From positions 1-64,000 of the forward strand of contig JALVWQ010000062.1 of assembly GCA_027034975.1 (NCBI GenBank): 64,000 nt of DNA, written 5' to 3'. Source of the DNA: Campylobacteraceae bacterium. GTDB lineage: Bacteria > Campylobacterota > Campylobacteria > Campylobacterales > Sulfurovaceae. The notes under the pieces were generated by a model. That model was not told where the DNA came from. It ran no database searches and saw only the letters and a list, made by a program, of their open reading frames with translations. Both the position numbers and the translations under genes were made by a program. The first letter of the stretch is position 1; every line of letters begins with the position of its first letter. Below are positions 51,568-60,242 of the stretch, piece by piece.

Positions 51568-52796
51568 TTGCCCTCTTTCTCTTTTTTTAATTCAGCTAAA
51601 TAGTGTTTAATATTTTTTGCAGCTTGGCGAATTCTCTTTTCATTCTCAATAAGTGCAATCCGTACATACTCATCACCATACTTTCCAAAACCAATCCCCG
51701 GACTTACAGCAACTTGTGCTTTAAGTAATAGATCTTTAGAAAACTCTAAACTCCCCATATCTCTTGCAATCTCAGGAATTTTTGCCCAGATAAACATACT
51801 TGCATTTGGTTTTCCAAGCTCCCAACCAGCATTTCTAAACGCCTCAAGCATCACATCGCGTCGCTTTTTATACTTTGGAATTACAATCTCATCTACTAGA
51901 TTCTCATACTCATCTAACGCCACAGTTGCAGCCACCTGAATAGGGGTAAACATCCCATAATCAAGCCACGACTTAATCTTTTGCAGAGCCCCAACTAATT
52001 TTGGATTTCCTACAATAAAACCAACTCTCCAACCTGCCATATTGTAGCTTTTACTTAGAGTAAAACTCTCAACTGCTACATCTTTTGCACCCTCTACTTG
52101 CAAAATTGAAGGTGTTTTATACCCATCAAATGTAATATCTGCATATGCAATATCGCTAATAATATAGAATCGCTCTCTTTTTGCAATCTCTACTAATCTT
52201 TTATAGAAATCGAGCGTCACTGTTGCTGTCGATGGATTATGTGGAAAGTTCACCACAAGATACTTCGGCTTAGGTACAGAGTTTTTGAGTGCATACTCTA
52301 AATCTTCGATAAACTTATCCTCATCCACTTCGAAGTTTGCTTCATTAAATGTTAACTTCATCTTCTCAACATTTCCACCAGCAAGAATAAAAGCGTAAGA
52401 GTGAATCGGATAGGTTGGATCTGGCACAATTGCAACATCTCCAGGGTTTGTTATCGCTTGCACCAAGTGTACATACCCCTCTTTAGAACCCATCGTTGCA
52501 ACTGCTTCTCTCTCTGGATCAAGCACAACTTCATACTTTCGTAGATACCAATTGCAAATTGCAAGTCTAAGCTTATAGATACCCTTACTTGCACTATATC
52601 CGTGTGTATGTGGTTTTCGTGCAGACTCTACTAGTTTATCTACAACAGGTTCAAAAGCTGGACCATCAGGGTTTCCCATAGAGAAGTCTATAACATCAGC
52701 TCCTGCTCTTCTTTCTGCCATCTTTAGTTCGTTTACCTGAGCAAAAACATACTTGGGTAGCCTATCTATTTTATTAAATCGTATCTCATCAAACAT
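51564..52796 (-). CDS. alaC: Alanine transaminase AlaC-type class I/II aminotransferase
   Basis: A PLP enzyme of 410 residues closely matching E. coli AlaC/YfdZ throughout: RIDRLPKYVFAQ-like start (here NKIDRLPKYVFAQVNELKMA), IDFSMGNPDGPAF, HGYSASKGIYKLR, PLP-Lys segment FTLSKSYNMAGWRVGF and SPGIGFGKYGDEYVRIALIE. AlaC makes alanine from pyruvate with glutamate. Aspartate or diaminopimelate activity in this lineage cannot be excluded. It overlaps hom and starts 10 nt after the preceding gene. Confidence 0.9.
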   Translation of the reverse strand: MFDEIRFNKIDRLPKYVFAQVNELKMAERRAGADVIDFSMGNPDGPAFEPVVDKLVESARKPHTHGYSASKGIYKLRLAICNWYLRKYEVVLDPEREAVATMGSKEGYVHLVQAITNPGDVAIVPDPTYPIHSYAFILAGGNVEKMKLTFNEANFEVDEDKFIEDLEYALKNSVPKPKYLVVNFPHNPSTATVTLDFYKRLVEIAKRERFYIISDIAYADITFDGYKTPSILQVEGAKDVAVESFTLSKSYNMAGWRVGFIVGNPKLVGALQKIKSWLDYGMFTPIQVAATVALDEYENLVDEIVIPKYKKRRDVMLEAFRNAGWELGKPNASMFIWAKIPEIARDMGSLEFSKDLLLKAQVAVSPGIGFGKYGDEYVRIALIENEKRIRQAAKNIKHYLAELKKEKEGK

Positions 52797-52805
52797 CTCT
52801 ATCCT

Positions 52806-54044
52806 TTACCACGCTCTACTTTTTGTAAGCCGTTTATACTCATTTTTACCAATCTCTCTAACCTCTTTAGGAGATACTAACAGATAAACTCTCCCTTTCT
52901 TTGGAAAACGCATCGTTTCTAAGGTCTCTCCACTTATCTCTAATCTACTATGACCAGTAATAATTGCATAGTTCCCATCTACTAGAAACTTCACCTTACT
53001 AGTAATAAATTTATTCACTCGCTTATGGGTATCAAGATTATAAATTCCTAACCACAATCTTTTTGAGAGTGGCTTAATAGCGATCTCTGAAATAGTCGCT
53101 ACACTCTGCGAAGTACCACTATCCTCTTGCAAACTCTCGTTACTCTCGCTTGCGTTGCTATCGCTTATATTACTCTCTTGCAAAGCAGTTTGCTCTTGCG
53201 AATTATTTATCTCAGTTCCAGCAACCGTAATCTCGTTAACAGTTGTATTACTCTCGCTACTCATTTGTGATGAGCCATTAGACTCCTCAACTACACTTGT
53301 GTTGCTCTCTGTTTCAGTTACTGTACTACTCTCGCTAGAAGTAGTGCTACTTAGGGATTCACTACTCTTCTCTTCCCTTGTTGTATCGCTACTATTCTCT
53401 TCATTAGCCACAGCTGTAATATCGAACTTCTTATGCTCTTGGGCTCCTTCTGTCACTACACTCTTTGCCTCTTCTTTGGCTATAGTCAAGTTTTGTTCAT
53501 TGTTAGCTTGCGTTACTTTGCTCCTATTTTCCTCTGCAACTAGACTACTATTTGTCTCATTTTCATCACTTATCGCTCCCTTAGGGACTGTTACTTGCAT
53601 CCCTAAAAGCGATTTAACACCCTTAAGGGTCTCCTCAAACATTCCTGGTTTACTAACATTACTTTCGATACCCTGACTACTTTTTGTATCATGCTCTTGC
53701 AGATAGTACCATGTTGCATAGGCAACCACTGCTAAGCTAAGTAGCGTCACAAAACCTGAAATAAGTTTACTCTCACTCTTTACTTCTGTGGCTCCAACAA
53801 TATCTATTGGGTTGTGATTGACTTTTGATTTATGCTCTTTATAGTAGGCTTTTGCATCGGCTTCGAGATCACTTAAATCTAATCCATACTTCTTCTCAAT
53901 AATCCGTATAAAACCGATAACTTGAGGCTCTTTCATCTCGCCCCACTCTCGATTTCTTAATCGCTCAAGACTAATAATTGAAATCTTTGTCTTTTCACTT
54001 ACTGTTTGTAGTGAATACTCTTTAACTAACTCATTTAATGGCAT
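52806..54044 (-). CDS. RodZ-like protein: cytoplasmic helix-turn-helix, one membrane helix, long acidic/Ser-rich periplasmic region
   Basis: A 412-residue protein with RodZ-like topology. An N-terminal helix-turn-helix (1-75, EYSLQTVSEKTKISIISLER) is followed by one transmembrane helix near 96-113 (FVTLLSLAVVAYATWYYL). About 200 residues rich in Ser, Glu, Asn and Thr come next, then a C-terminal beta-rich domain (about 330-412, KPLSKRLWLGIYNLDTHKRV). RodZ links MreB filaments to wall synthesis. The C-terminal domain is not the usual RodZ one, so the role is inferred. It overlaps rlmB by 14 nt. Confidence 0.75.
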   Translation of the reverse strand: MPLNELVKEYSLQTVSEKTKISIISLERLRNREWGEMKEPQVIGFIRIIEKKYGLDLSDLEADAKAYYKEHKSKVNHNPIDIVGATEVKSESKLISGFVTLLSLAVVAYATWYYLQEHDTKSSQGIESNVSKPGMFEETLKGVKSLLGMQVTVPKGAISDENETNSSLVAEENRSKVTQANNEQNLTIAKEEAKSVVTEGAQEHKKFDITAVANEENSSDTTREEKSSESLSSTTSSESSTVTETESNTSVVEESNGSSQMSSESNTTVNEITVAGTEINNSQEQTALQESNISDSNASESNESLQEDSGTSQSVATISEIAIKPLSKRLWLGIYNLDTHKRVNKFITSKVKFLVDGNYAIITGHSRLEISGETLETMRFPKKGRVYLLVSPKEVREIGKNEYKRLTKSRAW

Positions 54045-54717
54045 AACTCATCCTATGTATAAATATTGCTGCTGCTGCACTTACATTGAGAGAGTCAAAC
54101 TCTCTTTGCATCTCTATTTTGTATATTTTATCTAACTTCTCTTTTGCCCTCTTTGAGAGCCCTCTTCCTTCACTCCCTAAAACGAGTGCCCGCTTAGTAG
54201 CAAAAGTAGCCTCTTGAAGCGGCTCCCCCTCTAAGTCGGCACCACTTAGCTCAAAGCCCGCTTGCGAAAGCTCATTTAAAAGATCAAAAATATTTTTTGT
54301 TACCACAATCGGCATATCAAGTGCCGCACCCGAACTTGTACGCACAATTGCAGGCATATTAAGCTGCGAAACACCTGTAGCAATAACAGCATCTGCCCCC
54401 AACGCATAAGCACTTCGCACAATGGCTCCTATATTTCCAACATCTGTTAAGCCATCTAGCACCACTAAAAAGTCACCTTTTTTAACCGCTTCGAGTGATG
54501 GTTCACTAGGCTCTTGCATCTCTACTAAGATACCCTGATGGTTCCCACTATGGCTTAACTTCTGTGCCCACTTATTCTCTATCGTCTTTATCTTTGGACC
54601 AAACTCTTTTAAGAGGGCTTTTGGCAATAGAGAGAACTTATTCAGATATACTGTTTCAACTTTTTCGCCATGCTTTTGCAGTGCATAGAGGCATGTCTGT
54701 TTTCCGTAAATAATCAT
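54031..54717 (-). CDS. rlmB: SpoU-family 23S rRNA 2'-O-methyltransferase (RlmB-like)
   Basis: A 228-residue SPOUT methyltransferase. MIIYGKQTCLYALQK is the substrate-binding N-terminal domain. Knot motifs are LDGLTDVGNIGAIVRSAYAL, LVLGSEGRGLSKRAKE and DSLNVSAAAAIFIH. RlmB methylates guanosine 2251 of 23S rRNA; TrmH-type tRNA activity is an alternative, but the length and N-terminal domain favour RlmB. Confidence 0.88.
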   Translation of the reverse strand: MIIYGKQTCLYALQKHGEKVETVYLNKFSLLPKALLKEFGPKIKTIENKWAQKLSHSGNHQGILVEMQEPSEPSLEAVKKGDFLVVLDGLTDVGNIGAIVRSAYALGADAVIATGVSQLNMPAIVRTSSGAALDMPIVVTKNIFDLLNELSQAGFELSGADLEGEPLQEATFATKRALVLGSEGRGLSKRAKEKLDKIYKIEMQREFDSLNVSAAAAIFIHRMSYAIK

Positions 54718-54759
54718 AAAAGATTTTACCTTTTTTTTGCTAAATATTTTAAGAGTCTA

Positions 54760-55572
54760 CTACTTTTTCTGCAGCGATTCGTAGCACTCTTTAACACTCT
54801 TACCACTTAACTTTGCCATAAGCTTTGCTTTTGGCTTTGGTGGCATATCGATCTGTAGCAACTCTTGGTAGCTTAGCGTTGGCTCCTCTTCGCATTTGCC
54901 TGCAATCACAACTGCCCACTCACCCTTTATACTCTCTGTGCGAAGCAGTTCTAGAAGTGTAGATGCTTCCATTCTGTAGTACTTTTGGTGCCGCTTCGTA
55001 AGCTCTTTTGCTGCAAATAGCTCTCGATTGGTATCGATTGTAGCTATCTCTTCGATAAGCTTTAGAATTCTATGTGGTGCTTCGTACAAAATTGTATCGA
55101 TTCCATTAGCCATTACCTTTGCTAACTCCCTACTTCGCTCGCTCCCACGACTTGGTAAAAAGCCATAAAAGTAGAACTTCCCACTCTCAAAGCCACTTGC
55201 AGCATAAACTAACGGTACCGCACTTGCACCAGGCAGAACATCATACTCTACCCCATTTTTTTGGCAATACTCTACCAAAAGTTGCCCCGGATCCGAGATA
55301 ACTGGCATTCCAGCATCACTCATATAGAGAACATTTTCACTCTCTAGTCGCTTACCTAAACTGCTTAACCGCTCATTGCCATTATGTTCATGAAAGGAGA
55401 GAATATCTTTATAAGAGGTCTCTAAAGCATACCGCTCTTTTAAAAGCATTAAAAGCTGTTTTGCTACACGAGTATCTTCACAAAGAATAAGATTACACTG
55501 CTTCAAAACTTCAAGTGTTCGGTAAGTTATATCTTGTAAGTTCCCTATAGGGGTAGGTATAAGGGTAAGCAT
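54760..55572 (-). CDS. rsmI: 16S rRNA (cytidine 1402-2'-O)-methyltransferase
   Basis: A 270-residue tetrapyrrole-methylase-fold enzyme. LIPTPIGNLQDITYRTLEVL at the N-terminus, CEDTRVAKQL, FHEHNG, SDAGMPVISDPG, PGASAVPLVYAASG, FYFYGFLPSRG and YEAPHRILKL. Modifies the P-site base of 16S rRNA. Its ATG follows directly on a heptad arm, with no ordinary Shine-Dalgarno except GAG triplets inside the arm. Confidence 0.94.
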   Translation of the reverse strand: MLTLIPTPIGNLQDITYRTLEVLKQCNLILCEDTRVAKQLLMLLKERYALETSYKDILSFHEHNGNERLSSLGKRLESENVLYMSDAGMPVISDPGQLLVEYCQKNGVEYDVLPGASAVPLVYAASGFESGKFYFYGFLPSRGSERSRELAKVMANGIDTILYEAPHRILKLIEEIATIDTNRELFAAKELTKRHQKYYRMEASTLLELLRTESIKGEWAVVIAGKCEEEPTLSYQELLQIDMPPKPKAKLMAKLSGKSVKECYESLQKK

Positions 55573-55577
55573 ATGAA

Positions 55578-55611
55578 AAAGCTCTCAGCTCTTGGCTTCA
55601 AGCTCTAATCT
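55578..55611. repeat. Heptad-arm intergenic element, copy I (single arm)
   Basis: Read towards rsmI: TTAGAGC, TTGAAGC, CAAGAGC, TGAGAGC then TTTTTC; GC exactly every 7 nt over four units. It fills the gap between the rpmE hairpin and the rsmI ATG, so the element itself provides any ribosome-binding sequence for rsmI. Confidence 0.7.
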
Positions 55612-55634
55612 CAAAAAGGGGGAAACCCTTTTTG
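55612..55634 (-). terminator. Hairpin after rpmE, abutting a heptad arm
   Basis: On the coding strand CAAAAAGGG-TTTCC-CCCTTTTTG, directly after the rpmE stop. The stem is 9 bp, its 3' side containing five T. It could terminate rpmE transcription in part, with read-through into rsmI. Confidence 0.65.
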
Positions 55635-55835
55635 TTAAGAGAGTTTATATTTTTTCTTAAATTTATCTACACGCCCAGCAGTGTCCACAATCTTCTCAGA
55701 ACCTGTAAAGAATGGGTGACACTCATTACAGATATCGATTGTCATCTCAGGCTTGTTTGACTTCACCTCAAAACTGTTACCACAAGCACAAGTTACTTTG
55801 CACTCTACATACTCTGGATGGATACCTTTTCTCAT
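55635..55835 (-). CDS. rpmE: Ribosomal protein bL31 (zinc form)
   Basis: A 66-residue large-subunit protein. [14 protein letters not shown] is the typical start. The zinc-binding Cys are present (CACGNSF and CNECHPFF), so it is the C+ form used under zinc sufficiency. C-terminus [24 protein letters not shown]. Confidence 0.97.
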   Translation of the reverse strand: MRKGIHPEYVECKVTCACGNSFEVKSNKPEMTIDICNECHPFFTGSEKIVDTAGRVDKFKKKYKLS

Positions 55836-55961
55836 TATAGCTTCCTCAATAATTTTAATAGTTATTCACTGCAACGCCCGATGCGAGACAGCAAATAGAA
55901 AATTTGAGTGCAATTATAGAGGAAAAAGATTAATTTTTGGTTAATTTTAATCTTAATTCGT

Positions 55962-55967
55962 TATGAT
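55962..55967 (+). promoter_or_regulatory. -10 box candidate for the leuA transcript
   Basis: TATGAT, 31 nt before the leader peptide start, after a T/A-rich stretch with TTAATTTT repeats at about 10-nt phasing (55931-55957). No clear -35. Confidence 0.4.
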
Positions 55968-55997
55968 TGTATTTAATTCAAGAGAAAAGGAGAAGTA

Positions 55998-56066
55998 ATG
56001 TATTTTTCAATTACAAATATTCAAACATTCTACACAAAAGCTTCTTCTATTCTCCTGCTCTCTTAA
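55998..56066 (+). CDS. Candidate leader peptide before leuA, with three Leu codons near its end
   Basis: A 22-codon ORF, MYFSITNIQTFYTKASSILL then LS-stop, with an excellent Shine-Dalgarno (AAAAGGAGAAG) 3 nt upstream. The last sense codons are ATT-CTC-CTG-CTC-TCT. Leucine codons placed at the end of a short ORF before leuA are what leader-peptide control by leucyl-tRNA would need. The Leu-codon stretch (56050-56063) is complementary at 12 of 14 positions to the leader's own Shine-Dalgarno region (55981-55994). No terminator hairpin is visible between it and leuA, so the mechanism is unclear. Confidence 0.55.
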   Translation: MYFSITNIQTFYTKASSILLLS

Positions 56067-56124
56067 CCCCTCCACATATCACATCCACAATATATACAAA
56101 ACGAAATTTTAAAAGGTAAAAAAA

Positions 56125-57687
56125 ATGAGTAAAGATCAAATTATAATTTTCGACACAACATTAAGAGATGGCGAGCAGAGCCCCGGTGCTTCGATGAACA
56201 CCAAAGAGAAGATCCAAATAGCAACACAGTTAGAGCGATTGGGTGTAGATGTAATCGAAGCTGGCTTTGCAGCTGCTAGCCCAGGGGATTTTGATGCAAT
56301 TCATAAGATTGCACAAGTTGTTAAAAACTCAACTGTGTGCTCGTTAGCAAGAGCATTAGAACGCGATATAACAGAGGCTGCAAAAGCAATTGAAGCAGCA
56401 CCCAAAAAGCGAATCCACACCTTTATTGCAACGAGTCCTATCCATATGGAGTACAAGCTAAAGATGACTCCAGAGCAAGTTATTAAAAAGGCTGTTGAGG
56501 CAGTAGCTTTAGCAAAAAGCTTTGTAGATGATGTCGAATTTAGCTGCGAAGATGCTGGTAGAAGCGATATAGGCTTCTTAAAAGAGATAAGCGATGCCGT
56601 CATCGAAGTGGGGGCTAAAACAATCAATTTACCAGATACTGTAGGGATTAGAATGCCAAGCGAAATTGCAGATATGATTAGCCAAATGAAGGCTCATATT
56701 GGCGAGAGAGCCATTATCTCAGTACACAACCACAACGACTTAGGTTTAGCCGTAGCAAACTCTTTAGAAGCTATCAAAAATGGTGCAAGACAGGTTGAGT
56801 GTACCATCAACGGCTTAGGCGAAAGAGCAGGAAATGCAGCATTAGAAGAGATAGTAATGGCTCTAAAGGTTCGAGAAGATATGTTTAGCGATGTAGAGAC
56901 AAAGATCAATACAAAAGAGATCTACCCAACTAGCCGTATGATTGCTACAATTACAGGCATAGAGCCGCAACCAAACAAAGCAATTGTTGGAAAAAACGCC
57001 TTTGCTCACGAGAGTGGCATCCACCAAGATGGTGTCTTAAAGCATAAGCAGACCTACGAAATCTTCTCTCCAGAAGAGATTGGATTAAATAAAGATGATA
57101 CCTTAGTTTTAGGAAAGCACTCAGGTCGTGCAGCCTTTAAGGATAAATTAGAGAAGCTTGGCTTTAACCTAACCAAGGAGCAGTTAGATGAGACATTTCT
57201 ACGCTTTAAAGAGTTAGCAGATAAGAAAAAAGATATATACGATGATGATTTAAGAGCATTAGTAACAAGCAATATGACCTCTATAGAGAAGAGCTTTGAG
57301 ATTGTAGCCTTACAGCTTATGGACTCAACTGGTGGAGTTCCAAGTGCAGCTGTAACTATTAAAAAACCTGATGGCACAGAAGTTACAGATGCTGGCATTG
57401 GCGATGGCACTATAGATGCTATCTTTAAAACAATCGATAGAATCACAGGACATAGTGGTAGACTCATGGATTACAAGGTAAAGTCGGTATCAAAAGGTAA
57501 AGATGCCCTCGCAAATGTAACGGTTCAAGTAAACTTTAACCAAGATGAACCAGCAGTTATTGGACACGGCTTAAGTATCGATACAATGCTAGCAAGTGCT
57601 AGGGCATATATAGGAGCATTAAATAGCTATATATCAATGCGTGGAATGTTAAAAAAACGAGGGAACTCCACATCAAACATCATATAA
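56125..57687 (+). CDS. leuA: 2-isopropylmalate synthase
   Basis: First step of leucine synthesis, joining acetyl-CoA and 2-ketoisovalerate. 520 residues. Catalytic TIM barrel with [31 protein letters not shown] and [13 protein letters not shown]. The C-terminal allosteric domain (about 395-520) has [14 protein letters not shown] and [17 protein letters not shown]. That domain usually confers leucine feedback. RBS AAAAGG. No leuBCD neighbours here. Confidence 0.97.
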   Translation: MSKDQIIIFDTTLRDGEQSPGASMNTKEKIQIATQLERLGVDVIEAGFAAASPGDFDAIHKIAQVVKNSTVCSLARALERDITEAAKAIEAAPKKRIHTFIATSPIHMEYKLKMTPEQVIKKAVEAVALAKSFVDDVEFSCEDAGRSDIGFLKEISDAVIEVGAKTINLPDTVGIRMPSEIADMISQMKAHIGERAIISVHNHNDLGLAVANSLEAIKNGARQVECTINGLGERAGNAALEEIVMALKVREDMFSDVETKINTKEIYPTSRMIATITGIEPQPNKAIVGKNAFAHESGIHQDGVLKHKQTYEIFSPEEIGLNKDDTLVLGKHSGRAAFKDKLEKLGFNLTKEQLDETFLRFKELADKKKDIYDDDLRALVTSNMTSIEKSFEIVALQLMDSTGGVPSAAVTIKKPDGTEVTDAGIGDGTIDAIFKTIDRITGHSGRLMDYKVKSVSKGKDALANVTVQVNFNQDEPAVIGHGLSIDTMLASARAYIGALNSYISMRGMLKKRGNSTSNII

Positions 57688-57746
57688 CTGAACAGTTTTT
57701 AAGCTTGAGACAGTTATAATACTTACAAATATTAAGAAGGAATATT

Positions 57747-58316
57747 ATGGATTTAAAAAGCGGTTTGCAAGAGGTAAAACAAGAGTTAAGTAGCGACGAA
57801 AAGCTCCTAGAACAAGCGTTCCAACTAGAGCGGTTCTTTAAAAAGTATAAGATGCTCATCATCTCTGCTGTAGTACTGCTACTACTTGCATTTATTGGCT
57901 ATAAGGTTAATGGCTATCTCAAAGAGAAACGATTAGAGAGTGCAAATAGTGCACTCCTAACTCTCCAGAAGGATCCAAAGAATAAAGAGGCTCTAGCAGA
58001 ACTTAAAGAGAGCAATCCTAAGCTCTATGCACTCTATAGTTACTCTACATCTGTAAACAGTGAAGCAAAAGAATCGTTACAAAATGTCCCAAAAGAGAGC
58101 AATTTCCTCAAAGATGTGATAAACTATCATAAGAGTGTTTTAGAGAAAAAGCCACAAGACTCAATCTACTATAGAAATTTAGTATTGATTGAAAAAGCAT
58201 ACCTTTTAATCCAAAAAGGGAAAAAAGAGGAAGCAAAGAATATCCTTGCAAGAGTTCCTAAAAACTCTCAGCTTGCACCGGTAGCAAGACTCTTAAAACA
58301 CTTTACTATTCAGTAG
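57747..58316 (+). CDS. Single-pass membrane protein with TPR-like periplasmic domain (YfgM-like)
   Basis: A 189-residue protein. Cytoplasmic helix (1-35, SDEKLLEQAFQLERFFKKYK), a transmembrane helix about 36-53 (MLIISAVVLLLLAFIGYKV), then a helical repeat-type outer domain (ANSALLTLQKDPKNKEALAEL; EKAYLLIQKGKKEEAKNILARV). Layout resembles YfgM/DUF2133-like proteins that work with periplasmic chaperones; identity by sequence is weak. RBS AAGGAAT. The next gene is a lipoprotein 75 nt downstream. Confidence 0.75.
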   Translation: MDLKSGLQEVKQELSSDEKLLEQAFQLERFFKKYKMLIISAVVLLLLAFIGYKVNGYLKEKRLESANSALLTLQKDPKNKEALAELKESNPKLYALYSYSTSVNSEAKESLQNVPKESNFLKDVINYHKSVLEKKPQDSIYYRNLVLIEKAYLLIQKGKKEEAKNILARVPKNSQLAPVARLLKHFTIQ

Positions 58317-58390
58317 TCAAGAGGGAAGCATCACTATTAATCCTTCTTACTCAATAAGTCCTCTTGGACTCTAAAAAAGGATTTAAAACT

Positions 58391-59416
58391 ATGAAAACTA
58401 AACTCTCTCCCCTTCTAATAACAGCAATTCTTCTTAGTGGTTGTTCGTTTAATGCAGATAAATTTATTCCCGAAGGCTTTAAGGTCTCTCCAGGACATAG
58501 CACAAACTCTTATACCGAAAGACTAAATAAATATGCAATCAATGTAAGTAGAGATGGAGTAACCTTTAATGATGGCAGCTATATCACACCAGAAGGTGAA
58601 GGAAGCATTATGCTTCCTCGAGGCTACTACTATGTTAGCAGCGATGGTGGAAGAATCTTAGCTGCAAACAATAATGGGGAGATTATGGTTCTTAAGAGTA
58701 ATGGAGAAGAGATAGCCTCTACAAAACTCGAAGCACCACTTGTAAGTGGTGTTGCCTACTCTCACGGTATTGCCTACCTTCTTCAGGGTAACCGTTTTGG
58801 TCTCTATGACCCTTTCCAAAATAAAATAACCTACCAAAAAGAGTTCCCAGGTGGCAACACAGTAGATACACGACTTGCAAACCCTATTGTTACAAACAAC
58901 TTTTTAGCCCTCCCTACACTCGATGGAAAACTTATCCTTATCAATATGCATACCCCCTCTGAACCAGGTGTTATAACTGTTGGGAAGAATAAAAGCTATG
59001 GTAATATCATTTTCGCAAAAACAGTTGGCAACATAATGATTCTAGCAACTCCAAATAGACTCCTCTCAATTGCTCCTGGGCAGAAGAAGGAGCTCAATGT
59101 AAAAGTAGCCGACCTTACAGTAAAAAATGGAATTATCTACCTCTTAACACGTGATGGAAAGGTGCAAAAACTGACAACAAATCTTGAACCTATTGCAACA
59201 AGAGAGTTTCAGTATGCTGACTTTGCAACAGTTGCTTACCTAAATGGCAGAGTCTACGCCTACGCAAAGAGTGGTTCACTTGTTGTTTTAGATGATAATC
59301 TTCAAAAGTATAAACTCTACAGTATTGGCAGTGCTCGAAAATATAGCTATGTCTCAGGACACTACCTCTATACAGATAACAAAAGGGTAGATCTTAGTGC
59401 TTTAAATTATGAATAA
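58391..59416 (+). CDS. Lipoprotein with beta-propeller-like repeats (BamB-like)
   Basis: A 341-residue lipoprotein. Signal peptide with lipobox LLSGC; lipidated Cys near residue 18. The mature part is built of repeats such as GRILAANNNGEIMVLKSNGE, IVTNNFLALPTLDGKLILIN and NGRVYAYAKSGSLVVLDDN, the pattern of PQQ-like propeller blades as in BamB, which assists outer-membrane protein assembly. The 3' end overlaps the recombinase gene by 8 nt. The ATG at 58391 follows AAGGATT; an earlier ATG adds a charged stretch before the signal peptide. Confidence 0.75.
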   Translation: MKTKLSPLLITAILLSGCSFNADKFIPEGFKVSPGHSTNSYTERLNKYAINVSRDGVTFNDGSYITPEGEGSIMLPRGYYYVSSDGGRILAANNNGEIMVLKSNGEEIASTKLEAPLVSGVAYSHGIAYLLQGNRFGLYDPFQNKITYQKEFPGGNTVDTRLANPIVTNNFLALPTLDGKLILINMHTPSEPGVITVGKNKSYGNIIFAKTVGNIMILATPNRLLSIAPGQKKELNVKVADLTVKNGIIYLLTRDGKVQKLTTNLEPIATREFQYADFATVAYLNGRVYAYAKSGSLVVLDDNLQKYKLYSIGSARKYSYVSGHYLYTDNKRVDLSALNYE

Positions 59417-60242
59417 GCTTATAGAGGCATTCTCAGAGTACCTTATTATCAATAAGGGGCTTAGCAGAAACTCTCTTGCCGCCTATATAAACGATATAGA
59501 ACAGCTCGACTCCTTCTTAAAAAAAGTGCTCTTAGAGTATGAGAGTAGCGATATTATTAGCTTCCTCTCACAATTTAAAAACCCTCGAACCCGCAACCGA
59601 AAACTCGCCTCTATCAACGCATTCTACCGCTTTTTAAATGAACTAGACTTTAGCAACAAGAGCCTTAAACTCCCAAGTGCAAAAGTACCTGCAAACCTTC
59701 CACTATACCTTGAGTATAAAGAGATCATGGGTGCTGTTGAGAGCATAGAGCCTACAAATTGGATTGCCAAACGCGATAGAGCCTTGATCCTCTTTCTCTA
59801 CGCAAGTGGTGTTAGGGTCAGCGAAGCAGTCAATGCAAAACGCGAAGATCTCAGTGATGGCTGGCTAAGAGTACGCTACGGAAAAGGGGCAAAAGAGCGG
59901 ATCGTTCCAGTCGCAAATATCGCCCTTATTGCTCTTACTCTCTACCTCAAAGAGCGAAACGACAATAACCCATCACTCTTTATTAACTACAAGGGTGGAA
60001 CACTCAGTCGCATCTCTATCTTTAAGATAACCAAAAAGCATCTTGGTGTATCACCCCATGTACTGAGACACTCCTATGCAAGTAGCCTTATTTTAGGAGG
60101 TGCCGATCTGCGAATAGTACAAGAGCTCTTAGGGCATAGTTCACTCATCACTACACAAATCTATACCCATATCCAAAAGCCCCATCTTCAAGAGACACTC
60201 AATAGCTATCATCCACTCGCAAAAGATACAAGCACCATATAG
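59409..60242 (+). CDS. Xer-type tyrosine recombinase
   Basis: A 277-residue tyrosine recombinase of XerC/XerD size. N-terminal SAM-like DNA-binding domain (1-85, YLIINKGLSRNSLAAYINDI). Catalytic residues: Arg in LYASGVRVSEA, Lys in GKGAKERIVP, HxxR in HVLRHSYASS, His in LLGHSSLITT and the nucleophile Tyr in TQIYTHI. Campylobacterota resolve chromosome dimers with XerH, which is longer (about 350-360 residues), so this shorter protein may serve the same or another role. No dif-like site was recognised. It overlaps comEC tail-to-tail by 34 nt. Confidence 0.88.
   Translation: MNKLIEAFSEYLIINKGLSRNSLAAYINDIEQLDSFLKKVLLEYESSDIISFLSQFKNPRTRNRKLASINAFYRFLNELDFSNKSLKLPSAKVPANLPLYLEYKEIMGAVESIEPTNWIAKRDRALILFLYASGVRVSEAVNAKREDLSDGWLRVRYGKGAKERIVPVANIALIALTLYLKERNDNNPSLFINYKGGTLSRISIFKITKKHLGVSPHVLRHSYASSLILGGADLRIVQELLGHSSLITTQIYTHIQKPHLQETLNSYHPLAKDTSTI

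Noticed and set aside
53155-53676. Open frame on the plus strand opposite the RodZ-like gene
   Set aside because: It mirrors the Ser/Glu-rich linker codons and has a Leu/Ser/Val-only composition without an RBS.
59409-60242. Integrase of a mobile element
   Set aside because: The recombinase overlaps a lipoprotein gene and comEC, has Xer size and motifs, and no tRNA, direct repeat or cargo genes lie nearby.
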